Below, one piece after another: positions 18,294 to 26,560 of a DNA stretch of 64,000 nucleotides. Both the position numbers and the translations under genes were made by a program. This stretch comes from Adhaeretor mobilis. GTDB lineage: Bacteria; Planctomycetota; Planctomycetia; Pirellulales; Lacipirellulaceae. The stretch's first letter is position 1, and each line of letters begins with the position of its first letter. The DNA is taken from assembly GCF_007741515.1 (NCBI RefSeq), contig NZ_CP036263.1, positions 2,481,501-2,545,500 on the forward strand. The letters run 5' to 3'. The notes below the pieces were generated by a model. That model was not told where the DNA came from. It ran no database searches and saw only the letters and a list, made by a program, of their open reading frames with translations.

Positions 18294-20278
18294 TGCAACC
18301 TTCCGACTCACAGCATCTCCGTTCAACCTGTCAATCGGAGGCTGAGCTACTAGCTTGGGTCAACAACAGATCCAGCACATCGAATGAGGCCGTCGAGCAA
18401 CATCTTAGGGTATGCTCAACCTGCTTGGAGCAAGTACTGGAATGCGACGAACCAAGTGATGGTCTTGTTCGAGCTCTCTCAGTGGGTCTTAGCTCGTCGG
18501 ACGACGAAACCGCATTTCAAGAATTGAATTGCAAGCTGCTTAAAATGCAGCCAGAAATAGACTCGCAAGTGCTAAGTACGCAACTCAGGAATGAAAAGAG
18601 GCGGCTCAGGGACCCATTTGCCGGACAGTTGCCATTCGACCTGGGAAGCTATCAGTTATTGAACTGCATTGGCCGGGGCGCTTCTGGAGCTGTCTATCGC
18701 GCAAGGCACCGAAGCTTGGAGCGAGATGTTGCCGTAAAAGTGCTCGCGACGGGTTCGATGGTTGGGTCTCGTGTAGATCTATTTCTAGACGAAATCAGGC
18801 ATGTAGGGAAGTTGAATCACCCCAACATTGTTCGCGCTACCGACGCTGGGGAGTCTCATGGATTTCACTTTCTAGTAATGGAATACTCCGAAGGGATCGA
18901 CGCTTCTCAGCTACGGAGAATGCATGGGCCACTAGCCATCGCAGAAGCTTGCGAAATCTGCCGCCAGATCGCATTAGGTTTGCAGTTTGCGCATGACCAT
19001 GGGCTTGTTCATCGCGATGTCAAGCCGGCCAACATCCTTTTGACTGCTCGTGGCGAAGTCAAACTCATAGACCTGGGGATAGCAACGCATTGCGAATCTC
19101 AGCTGAGCGACAGCAATGCTCCTCGTCTGGCAGTCGGCACTGCTACCTACATGGCTCCTGAACAGTGGGCGAGAATGGCAAACGTTAGTGCCTGCACGGA
19201 CATCTACGGACTCGGGTGCACCCTGCTGAGGTTAATTGCGGGACAGCTCCCGGCTGTTAACTTCGCCGCCGACCAGACCCGAGAGAGTCAACTACGACAT
19301 CTCATCTCAAGTCAGTGCGGTAAGGTGCCCCGAAGACTCAGACAGTTTATGCAGCGCATGGTATCGGACGATCCTCTTCACCGCCCTTCTAGTGCAGCAG
19401 GAGTAGCTGACACGCTAGGCAAATGGTCCCGCAATGCCGATCTCCCCGCTCTGGTGAGTACCTACTGTGAAGAAACCGGGCAACCTACCGGATCTCAGTC
19501 GCCAGCTATCAGCAAGAGGGCTGAAGAGCAATGGACACGCCGTGCTGTAATTACCGCTGGAGCAGGGATAGCACTCGGAAGTGCAGGGATACTGCTGCGA
19601 GGTTGGGATGATTCGCCACGACTGGAGAAAAAAATGTGGCGCAGTCTCAGTTCCAGAGAACCACGGATATTGTTCTCGCTTGAGGACTCCAAGCAGATCA
19701 CATGCCGAGCCACCACCGCGGGAATCGCAATCGACTCAAAGCAGCTAGCTCTTGTTTCACTCGGCCGACCTGTGGCCAGTGAGTTTACTATGCGAGCAGA
19801 TCTCAAGCAGGCAAACTGGACAGGAGATTTAGGCCTGTTTTTTTGCGGGGGGCAGGCTGACTCCCGTGGGGCTGCGAGTGAGTCCAGTAATACTTGGTCC
19901 TTTCAAAGTATCGATTTGCGTCCTTCTACAGAAGACATTCAGTACGATTCTCACCGATTGTTGTGGAGTGAGTGGCGAATCGCAAAGCAAGGCGGAGAAT
20001 ATTCTGTCAAGCGCGAACCATGGGCTGAAGCCCGTGTCGAAATTGAAGCGAAGTCAGCTACGCAAAGCCTCGTCGTGCAATTGGGGCGAAACGGAATGCC
20101 CGCTGTCGAGTGGAACGGGCAGGATATGCACGCGAATCGATGGCGGTTATCGACCGAAGGTCGCCGCAGGTTGAGCCTGTCTGCCGACCGTCTACAGATC
20201 GCCTTTCTTGGCCAACTAGGCCTGCTAAATCTGAGCGGTGCAAATGCTTTTCTACAACCCCAGTTGGCTTACTTATGA
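18293..20278 (+). CDS. Ser/Thr protein kinase with N-terminal Cys motif and C-terminal extracytoplasmic domain
   Basis: A 661-residue protein. Residues about 30-50 contain an H-x3-C-x2-C motif (EQHLRVCSTCLEQV) like the zinc-binding anti-sigma (ZAS) domain, which would fit direct control of the adjacent sigma factor. A kinase domain at about 118-375 has GRGASGAVYRAR, VAVKVL, HRDVKPANILL and GTATYMAPEQ. The metal-binding motif reads DLG rather than DFG. One membrane segment lies at about 417-436 (VITAGAGIALGSAGILLRG), followed by about 220 residues outside. The start overlaps the sigma stop by one base, and the end overlaps the pseudopilin start by four (ATGA). Confidence 0.9.
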   Translation: MQPSDSQHLRSTCQSEAELLAWVNNRSSTSNEAVEQHLRVCSTCLEQVLECDEPSDGLVRALSVGLSSSDDETAFQELNCKLLKMQPEIDSQVLSTQLRNEKRRLRDPFAGQLPFDLGSYQLLNCIGRGASGAVYRARHRSLERDVAVKVLATGSMVGSRVDLFLDEIRHVGKLNHPNIVRATDAGESHGFHFLVMEYSEGIDASQLRRMHGPLAIAEACEICRQIALGLQFAHDHGLVHRDVKPANILLTARGEVKLIDLGIATHCESQLSDSNAPRLAVGTATYMAPEQWARMANVSACTDIYGLGCTLLRLIAGQLPAVNFAADQTRESQLRHLISSQCGKVPRRLRQFMQRMVSDDPLHRPSSAAGVADTLGKWSRNADLPALVSTYCEETGQPTGSQSPAISKRAEEQWTRRAVITAGAGIALGSAGILLRGWDDSPRLEKKMWRSLSSREPRILFSLEDSKQITCRATTAGIAIDSKQLALVSLGRPVASEFTMRADLKQANWTGDLGLFFCGGQADSRGAASESSNTWSFQSIDLRPSTEDIQYDSHRLLWSEWRIAKQGGEYSVKREPWAEARVEIEAKSATQSLVVQLGRNGMPAVEWNGQDMHANRWRLSTEGRRRLSLSADRLQIAFLGQLGLLNLSGANAFLQPQLAYL

Positions 20279-21240
20279 AGATGCGCCGTGCGAGTAAAGT
20301 CTCCAACCTTCGAATGCCCAACGGCTTCACACTCGTTGAACTGCTGGTTGTGATCGCTATTGTTGGAATCCTAGTTGCGCTCGTTTTGCCAGCGGTACAG
20401 AGCGCTCGTGAAGCTTCCCGCCTCACAGCTTGCAAGAACAATCTTCGGCAGGTAGCCCTAGGTCTTATTCGCTTTAGCGATTCACACGAGGGACACTTGC
20501 CTCCTTTATGGCATACCGATCGGCCAGAACCCTGGGAGAATTTCTCATGGCGAGCCAAGCTATTACCCTTTGTCGAGTCAACAGAGCTTCACGACCAGCT
20601 TCAATTTGACCTGGCACCGCTAGGGTCCACCAACTTGGCCCTCTCGCAAGTCATCATCCCTTTGTTTCAATGTCCCTCTACGCCCAATTCACTTCGTACT
20701 GTGCCGAAGCTTGGCCAGAATGGAGATTTTTCAGGGGATCTGGAAGTAGGAGCCTGTGACTATTCGGCGGTACATGATGTAGCTAGGCCGGACAGTGGGA
20801 TTCCACTAGCTGGCACTTGGCAAGCAGGAGAAATAGCTAGCGACATTGCCGGGAATCCTAATCAAGTGCCAGTTGATTTGCTCAACCCGCAAATTCGTAC
20901 CAATGCAGCCAACATGCGTTTGGTGAGCGATGGGCTCTCAAACACGGTTCTGCTAGTTGAGCAAGCTGGAAAACCGACCAAGTTTGACCAGCAGAGGAAT
21001 TCTGACTCGGCGTCCCCCAAGGAAGGGCCCTGGGCGACGGCCGAGTATTCATCCTTCTATGCGGCAGGCGTCAACGTAGACAGCCTGAGCGGACTCTATG
21101 GTTTTCACTCTGGGGCATGTGTCGCTATGGGCGACGGGTCGGTACATCTTCTCGATCAACGGATCGAACTGGAAGTCGTCACTGCCTTGCTCTCTCGTAG
21201 TGGTGACGAAATCATAGACGCGAAGGATTGGAAACCCTAA
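20275..21240 (+). CDS. DUF1559 protein with type II/IV prepilin N-terminus
   Basis: A 321-residue pseudopilin-like protein. The prepilin signature GFTLVELLVVIAIVGILVALVLPAVQ is complete, with G before the cleavage site and Glu at +5. The DUF1559 core follows, with AREASRLTACKNNLRQVALGL, and ends with the characteristic MGDGSVHLLDQ block. I chose the ATG at 20275, which overlaps the kinase stop; a longer in-frame start at 20110 adds 55 residues of kinase-overlapping sequence. Such proteins are the most expanded family in planctomycetes. They are thought to be processed by prepilin peptidase, and their role is unknown. Confidence 0.93.
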   Translation: MKMRRASKVSNLRMPNGFTLVELLVVIAIVGILVALVLPAVQSAREASRLTACKNNLRQVALGLIRFSDSHEGHLPPLWHTDRPEPWENFSWRAKLLPFVESTELHDQLQFDLAPLGSTNLALSQVIIPLFQCPSTPNSLRTVPKLGQNGDFSGDLEVGACDYSAVHDVARPDSGIPLAGTWQAGEIASDIAGNPNQVPVDLLNPQIRTNAANMRLVSDGLSNTVLLVEQAGKPTKFDQQRNSDSASPKEGPWATAEYSSFYAAGVNVDSLSGLYGFHSGACVAMGDGSVHLLDQRIELEVVTALLSRSGDEIIDAKDWKP

Positions 21241-22100
21241 TTAGGGCAAGCGTCGTAGTTTGCTTGATTCGAGTCATGGAATCGGCAAGCCGCATTCTCG
21301 TTGCGTTGTCGGGAGCAGCAAACCAAACCGGTTGTAGCCAATAGGATGGCGAGCACGGCAGTACTAGGTTCCGGAACTGTGGCTACGAATAGTACTGCCG
21401 ATGAATCTCGCACGGTACCGTATTCCACTTGCCATCGCTGGATATCGGCTGAGCTTGTTACTCCGGTCCCGGTCATGTCAGACGTAACAGGAGCAGGCGA
21501 GGCTGCATATCCCCGCTGTAACTCCAAGAAATCTAACCCGTCAACGATATCGTCGTCTTCTGAATCGCTTCCTATCAACATCCCACTGACAGAGAATCGC
21601 ACGTCCGGCTCTAGCGGTGAAGCGGCAGACTGCTCAATTCCGCCGGTCAGTTCCAAAGACTTGCCGGCGTCGGTGATGTTGACGAAGATTTCATAAGCTC
21701 GAAGCATGCCACCCATCTCTGTCGGGCGAAATACCATCGAAACCTCGTCATCGTTAGTTGTCGTCAGATACTCCCCCTGCAGCAGGTCGAAATTGGACCA
21801 TAAATTGGGACTGATCACCGGCCGGCTGCCCGGCACCTGTGGAGGAAGCAGAATGTCCGATGTGAGATTAAGTAAGTACGGGGCGTCGGACTCATAACCT
21901 ACTTCTATCGAACCGGTGATCGGGAGTGTGTAGCAAAAGTTGTCACCATCGACACACTCATCAACGGTGCTAGTCTCTGGACCGTCCCACTCAAGATCGA
22001 ACACACTGGCTTCTTGTGACCAAACCTCACCCAATCCTAGCAGGGCGACCGCGGTCGCGACGACGTACATTTGACTGTGTCTATTGAATGATAGCAACAT
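21237..22100 (-). CDS. PEP-CTERM protein with dockerin-like segment
   Basis: A 287-residue exported protein. The signal peptide is MYVVATAVALLGLGEVWSQ. The C-terminus VPEPSTAVLAILLATTGLVCCSRQR is a PEP-CTERM sorting signal: motif, membrane helix, basic tail, processed by exosortase. Before it, DGLDFLELQRGYA and TSSADIQRWQVEYG resemble the paired calcium-binding repeats of dockerin type I. The middle region is unrecognised, beta-rich and has two cysteines. AAGGAG lies 8 bp ahead of the ATG at 22100. It is convergent with the DUF1559 gene, overlapping by four bases. It is probably attached to the cell surface or extracellular matrix. Confidence 0.82.
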   Translation of the reverse strand: MLLSFNRHSQMYVVATAVALLGLGEVWSQEASVFDLEWDGPETSTVDECVDGDNFCYTLPITGSIEVGYESDAPYLLNLTSDILLPPQVPGSRPVISPNLWSNFDLLQGEYLTTTNDDEVSMVFRPTEMGGMLRAYEIFVNITDAGKSLELTGGIEQSAASPLEPDVRFSVSGMLIGSDSEDDDIVDGLDFLELQRGYAASPAPVTSDMTGTGVTSSADIQRWQVEYGTVRDSSAVLFVATVPEPSTAVLAILLATTGLVCCSRQRNENAACRFHDSNQANYDACPN

Positions 22101-22492
22101 GGGGATGACTCCTTAGCCCAGTGGAAGTTGACTCGCGGCGGCACATCTGACCGCCTTCACAAGTACTAACGCTAGAGCATTTCAAGCTGTTGGAGCGTCT
22201 GATTCGGCGCAACTGCTTGGGCGGCGATTGTACCAAGAAGTCCGATAGACGGCCAACATATGAACTAGACTCAGATTTGGCCAATTCCCGCTAGAGCGGG
22301 AGGCATATCCACCGCCTCATAATCAACCGCCTCTGCCGTTTAGAGCATGAGCATCGGACATCGTTTCGCGACCAACGAGTGCATGTAAAGTGCCTAGGTC
22401 CGTGACGCCAAAGTGAGAACATCTACGTTCACCGGTGCATGGTGGAGGGCCTTCCTGCTTTCAACCGCTTTTCAATGGGTAAGCGCTTAAGA
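22101..22492. other. Intergenic region without recognised gene
   Basis: About 390 bp. It holds a short hairpin (CCCGCT/AGCGGG near 22288) and the presumed promoter of the PEP-CTERM gene. No coding sequence could be supported. Confidence 0.5.
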
Positions 22493-22687
22493 CTACGCTT
22501 CTGATTCGACCGAAGCAATCGGTGCTTCGATTTTGTTGTCCATGGGAAGTGCTCTCGTGAGTACTGTGGGGCATGTCTCCTCAGAGCCGCACTCACTACA
22601 AGCGATGCGGACGAGGTCGGAGCTACTGAAGTGAAGTCCGTGCTCTTGGCAGAGGCGGTAGAGTTGTTTCAGGTGAGTGCAAGCCAT
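22493..22687 (-). CDS. Small Cys-rich (zinc-ribbon-like) protein
   Basis: A 64-residue protein: ACTHLKQLYRLCQEHG, then SSSDLVRIACSECGSEETCP. The Cys/His spacing (C-x-H, C, C-x2-C-x4-C) suggests a small metal-binding ribbon. It resembles short planctomycete proteins I recognise only as conserved hypotheticals. The start is the ATG at 22687, 24 bp downstream of the hemerythrin-like reading frame and in the same direction, so it may belong to the globin operon. The function is unknown; metal storage, sensing or regulation are possibilities. Confidence 0.65.
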   Translation of the reverse strand: MACTHLKQLYRLCQEHGLHFSSSDLVRIACSECGSEETCPTVLTRALPMDNKIEAPIASVESEA

Positions 22688-22711
22688 TCTAATTCCTTCG
22701 ATGGTGGTTAC

Positions 22712-23163
22712 CTAGTCAGCTGGGCCTCTATCTACCCAATATGTTTTGTGCATTAAGTCGTGCTCTTCACTCTCACGGTGCATGAGTTACTTTCTTAAAC
22801 CGTGAAACGCCGGGTAGACTACTTGCCGGAGGCGAGTACGGACGGAGCACGCGTTCGCTTGAGCTGAGAGCGATCGGGCCTCAGGTAGCATCGTTGTGTG
22901 TTCGCGGATCAGCTTCTCAGGCTGCAGAGAAAAAAAGGGGGGCTTGTTCTGCGAGCTCTGTTAAGAACCCGCAGTCCTCTTCCGATCGGAAGATGGCTCT
23001 CCAGCATTCCACAAAGTCTACGCGGTTGTTCTCTGACTAGTAAGATTGGTGAAGCGGGAGTGGCCAAGCTCTTGTGAATGGTGCCGAAAAGCTCACGTAA
23101 CTCTGCGTGTTCTCGCTCGACTTGCTTTGAAGCATCAGACAGTCCACCTGCGGGAATTTCCAT
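22712..23163 (-). pseudogene. Hemerythrin-like (HHE) protein, disrupted by two frameshifts and a stop
   Basis: The start at 23163 reads a hemerythrin-type helix (KQVEREHAELRELFGTIHKS) and a second helix (LCGMLESHL). The frame is then lost by an extra base near 22991-22995. The next frame continues FRSEEDCGFLTELAEQAPL until the A7/G6 run at 22930-22942. Removing one base there restores QPEKLIREHTTMLPEARSL. A TAA at 22787-22789 interrupts before LMHRESEEHDLMHKTYW, and the final stop is at 22712-22714. All expected di-iron ligand positions (H, H..E, H, E..H) are still visible in the composite, so the decay is recent or reflects sequence errors. It lies 17 bp downstream of the globin gene. Confidence 0.72.
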
Positions 23164-23180
23164 GGCACATCTCCTACGGG

Positions 23181-23672
23181 TCAGTGTTTGGAGATTATGA
23201 AGTCAATGCCAGGTTCCATGGCAGCCCTCCACTTATGCCCCACATCTTCTGAAAACTCTGGGTCATGTTCCTGAACGGCTTCACATAATGAGTCAAGCCA
23301 AAGCGCGTACAGTCGCGCAGGGATATCAACGCCAGTGCGATCATGCCGCTTGGCAAGCTTCGCCATTTCGTCTCTGACACCAACAGGGTCCCGACTAAAC
23401 ATGACCATCATGAGCAGCGATTCTCTTAGCATGAGCTTTTGATGGTCGAAATCTGTCGCGATAAACTTCTGAGCGACTTCTTCCGATTTGGCTAAGAAAA
23501 ATTTGTAGAATGTATCTATGAACTTCTCGCTACTCAGGCAGCGATGGTAGCTGGATGTCACAGCGTCTAGCTCGGAAGGTAGCACAGGCCCTACTCCGTT
23601 TCGCGTTATCCCGTTGATTGCCAATGCGACCGTTTGGGGTCGTGGCCGTACTTCATTGTTATCGCACAGCAT
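23181..23672 (-). CDS. Single-domain globin
   Basis: A 163-residue protein with a globin pattern. The core begins at EKFIDTFYKFFLAKSEEVAQKF (helices A-B region), continues through LRESLLMMVMFSRD, and reaches KLAKRHDRTGVDIPARLY, where H110 is the expected proximal haem ligand. WLDSLCEAVQEHDP and VGHKWRAAMEPGIDFI match the G and H helices. It could bind O2 or NO. It is first in a unit with a disrupted hemerythrin and a Cys-rich small protein, suggesting an oxygen or NO function. It is divergent from the porin gene. Confidence 0.78.
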   Translation of the reverse strand: MLCDNNEVRPRPQTVALAINGITRNGVGPVLPSELDAVTSSYHRCLSSEKFIDTFYKFFLAKSEEVAQKFIATDFDHQKLMLRESLLMMVMFSRDPVGVRDEMAKLAKRHDRTGVDIPARLYALWLDSLCEAVQEHDPEFSEDVGHKWRAAMEPGIDFIISKH

Positions 23673-23841
23673 AACTTGATGTCAAGGTACGGTTGAGGCT
23701 AGTGGGGTTCCCAGGGGGGATTGTCGTTTAGGCTGACTTTCCGGGTAGAGGCAACTGGGATGCAACTCTCCGCTTTCGGAGCCGAATAAATAGGTAAGTA
23801 GCCAAGCGTACTTGCGGGTTCGGTTTAAGGAGAAGGTTATC

Positions 23842-25314
23842 GTGGTTAGAAGGCTCTGTCTGTTTCTGGCAACTGGGCTTTCGTGCCTCATCTTGCATCC
23901 GGGTACAACGGTTGCGGATAGCCCTGGTTGTTGCTTCGAAGCAGTTCCCTGCGGCAACGCCATTTCCTGTGGCAGTGGATGCGGCGCTGAGGGCAACCAG
24001 GCCAGTCCATGCTCCACATCCCACAAGGGACTGTTCTACAACAATGACTTCAGCTACCTGAACGATTGCTGTTACCAAGGTTCCTGCCTGGGAGATTGCC
24101 TGAAGCTTATGCCTGTCGCCGGCGGAGACTTCGGCACTCTCGACATCGGCGGTCAACTGAGAATGCGCTATCACCACGAACGTGGCATGGGGCAGTCTGA
24201 TGGGCTAGGAAGATTCAACCCCACGGAAACCGACTTCGCACTGACTCGCTTAAGGTTGTACAGCAACTGGGAAGTCAATGATCGGCTGCGGGTTTATGCG
24301 GAAGGAATTCTGGCAGACGCATCGGACGATGGTGGCAACTACACACCACGCGGGATTGATCGCAATTATGGTGACTTTCTCAATCTGTTCGCTGACTTGA
24401 AGCTCACTGATGGAATGAGCGTTCGTATTGGTCGTCAGGAGTTGCTCTATGGCAACCAGCGGACGATTTCGCCACTTGATTGGGCCAATACGCGGCGTAC
24501 GTTCGAGGGCGTAAAAGTCATGACTAAGGCGGGCGATTGGTCGCTCGATGGGTTCTATACGCACTTGGTTACCGTTATCCCGAATAAACTCGACGAAGCG
24601 GACTACAACCAGTCGGTTTATGGCTACTACTTGACCTACGGTGGCTTCGAGAACTTTTCTGTCGAGACTTACTACATCGGTTACGACAACGAGAACGCCG
24701 GGCCGATTACGGGCGACTTCTCCCTGCATACGCTAGGAGTTCGAGTCAACGGCGGCATCGACGACTGGCTCTTCGAACTTGAAGGAGGCCCACAGTTCGG
24801 TCGACAGAGCGGCCTTGGTCTCGACCAAGAGGCAATGTTTGCCACAGTCGGTATCGGATACAAGCTAGGCTCGACCATGCCGTGGTCGCCCACAGTTTGG
24901 TGCTATTACGACTACGCTTCGGGTAACAACGTCGGCGGCGACTTCAACCGCTTCAATCAGCTGTTTCCACTTGCCCACAAGTATCTCGGTTTCATTGATG
25001 CCGTGCAACGTTCTAATATCGAAGCTCCCAACGTGCTGCTGACGATGCAGCCCGCCAAGAAGCTTAGTTTGCTATTCTGGTATTGGCATTTCATGGCAAA
25101 TCAGGACACCGACATTGTGCCGGCTATCGGAGGAACTCCGCCTCAAAGCACCAGCAGCAAGGACTTCGGCGACGAGTTGGATGTGATTGCCAAGTACCAA
25201 ATCGGTTCAAGATCGAATGTATTGTTTGGCTGGTCACACTTCTGGCGTGGCAACAAGATTCTCGCGCCAAACGACGCAGACTTTTTCTACACACAGTGGG
25301 AAATGAACTTTTAG
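23842..25314 (+). CDS. Alginate-export-type outer membrane porin
   Basis: A 490-residue outer-membrane beta-barrel. AAGGAG at 23827-23832 sits 9 bp before a GTG at 23842, which directly precedes a signal peptide (VRRLCLFLATGLSCLILHPG), so this is preferred over the in-frame ATG at 23812. A cysteine-rich stretch follows the signal. The barrel starts at GTLDIGGQLRMRYHHERG and contains the family blocks RLRLYSNWEVNDRLRVYAEG and VRIGRQELLYGNQRT. It ends in a terminal Phe (WEMNF), as barrel proteins do. The family includes AlgE and other porins. The substrate is unknown; nearby respiratory genes would fit anion uptake, which is only a guess. Confidence 0.82.
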   Translation: MVRRLCLFLATGLSCLILHPGTTVADSPGCCFEAVPCGNAISCGSGCGAEGNQASPCSTSHKGLFYNNDFSYLNDCCYQGSCLGDCLKLMPVAGGDFGTLDIGGQLRMRYHHERGMGQSDGLGRFNPTETDFALTRLRLYSNWEVNDRLRVYAEGILADASDDGGNYTPRGIDRNYGDFLNLFADLKLTDGMSVRIGRQELLYGNQRTISPLDWANTRRTFEGVKVMTKAGDWSLDGFYTHLVTVIPNKLDEADYNQSVYGYYLTYGGFENFSVETYYIGYDNENAGPITGDFSLHTLGVRVNGGIDDWLFELEGGPQFGRQSGLGLDQEAMFATVGIGYKLGSTMPWSPTVWCYYDYASGNNVGGDFNRFNQLFPLAHKYLGFIDAVQRSNIEAPNVLLTMQPAKKLSLLFWYWHFMANQDTDIVPAIGGTPPQSTSSKDFGDELDVIAKYQIGSRSNVLFGWSHFWRGNKILAPNDADFFYTQWEMNF

Positions 25315-25412
25315 GTTTCCTTGCTGCTGCGGTTATACCCACAGGCCAACCTGCACAAGCGTTGTACGTTGTTGTATACTTCACCAGATTACGCATGCGG
25401 AATTGTTGGTGA

Positions 25413-25832
25413 ATGCTGAACATGGCAAAGAAACTGAATAAGACAGCTATAAATTTCTGGTTGGATGCCTTTCTGCTTTGCATCTTTCTGGCACTCTGCT
25501 GGAGTTCCGTCGTTGTGCGCTACGTGTTTCCGCCGGCTGCCAACAGCGAGGGCTGGACGCTGTGGGGAGGAGATTATCTCGCTTGGACTGACATCCAGTT
25601 TGTGACGTTGTGCCTGATGGTCGCGGCAGTGTTGCTGCACATCATGCTCCATTGGACTTGGGTCTGCGGGGTGATCGCCAGTTGGAATCGGAAGCGGCTT
25701 GGCAGCACCGAGAAACCTCAAGCGGATACTGGAAGCCGCACGCTCTGGGGCGTAGGTCTATTGATTCTCATTGTCAACGTCTTGGGCGTCGCTATCGCAG
25801 CGGCAGTGCTGACAATTCAAGGCCCGATCTGA
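25413..25832 (+). CDS. DUF4405-like integral membrane protein
   Basis: A 139-residue inner-membrane protein with three hydrophobic segments: FWLDAFLLCIFLALCWSSVVV, TLCLMVAAVLLHIMLHWTWV and VGLLILIVNVLGVAIAAAVL. The LLHIMLHWTWV helix has paired histidines like the haem-binding helices of the DUF4405/cytochrome b-like group, so it may bind haem b. It lies downstream of the porin in the same direction and overlaps the end of the opposing SafE-type gene by 16 bp. A start at the second ATG (25422) is equally plausible. Confidence 0.65.
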   Translation: MLNMAKKLNKTAINFWLDAFLLCIFLALCWSSVVVRYVFPPAANSEGWTLWGGDYLAWTDIQFVTLCLMVAAVLLHIMLHWTWVCGVIASWNRKRLGSTEKPQADTGSRTLWGVGLLILIVNVLGVAIAAAVLTIQGPI

Positions 25833-26560
25833 TCGCGAGCGGACGGTACCGTCTCTTCAAGGCAGAGTGGGCACGGCTTGACGTCACTTAGCCCGCTGGT
25901 CTGCAACTGCGCAGTTCCTCGGGCGATAGAAATGCCACCGGTAAGCACGATGCACCAAGCGGCAATCTGAAATAGCTTAGATCGGCCACCAAGCGATAAC
26001 ACCTTGCCCCCGTAACTGATCAGCACCATCAGGGGGATGGTTCCCGCTCCAAAGACTGCCATGGTCAGCCATCCCTGCCAAACACCGCCGGCTGCACTTG
26101 CCTTGAGCAGAAAGGCATAGACAAGTCCACAAGGAATGAAGCCAGTGAATACGCCTGCCAGCAGTGGGCCCGTCCAGTTTGATGAGGAGAGGAATGTCTT
26201 CAGCCAGGTGGCCGCTCCGCACGGGATTCCTGTTAAGAGGCGAGTCATCGGCTTGGGCAGCACTCCCGCGGTAATCAGCCCCATCACCAGCAGTGCAACT
26301 CCGGCCACGATGGCCAACCACGCTTGGGACGAAACAAAGCCGCGAGACTCCGCGGAAATCCACGCGCCACCAAAACCTAACAGCGCACCGCAAAAACTGT
26401 AAGTGAACAAGCGGCCCAAGCTAAACACGAGTTGACGTTGGAGCAGGCTGGCACCGGCAGGTGAATGGGCGCTTAGCGCAATCGCCAACGGTCCGCACAT
26501 GCCGATGCAGTGAGCTGATCCGAGCAATCCGCCCAAAAAAATTAGAGGAAGTTCAATCAT
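25817..26560 (-). CDS. SafE/TauE-type membrane protein of the cbb3 assembly cluster
   Basis: A 247-residue protein with about six hydrophobic segments. The N-terminal SAHCIGMCGPLAIAL block, with its C-x2-M-C motif, is typical of the SafE-type proteins found next to copper ATPases in cbb3 oxidase clusters, where they are thought to move copper or reducing equivalents. The C-terminal tail carries CPLC. Its ATG overlaps the ccoI stop (ATGA, 26557-26560), so it is the last coupled gene of the oxidase operon. Confidence 0.8.
   Translation of the reverse strand: MIELPLIFLGGLLGSAHCIGMCGPLAIALSAHSPAGASLLQRQLVFSLGRLFTYSFCGALLGFGGAWISAESRGFVSSQAWLAIVAGVALLVMGLITAGVLPKPMTRLLTGIPCGAATWLKTFLSSSNWTGPLLAGVFTGFIPCGLVYAFLLKASAAGGVWQGWLTMAVFGAGTIPLMVLISYGGKVLSLGGRSKLFQIAAWCIVLTGGISIARGTAQLQTSGLSDVKPCPLCLEETVPSARDQIGP

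Noticed and set aside
20110..20274. Upstream start for the DUF1559 gene
   Set aside because: The added 55 residues are read from inside the kinase gene and do not look like a pseudopilin leader.
23682..24177. Two minus-strand frames over the porin start
   Set aside because: They overlap the porin coding sequence and have no recognisable features.
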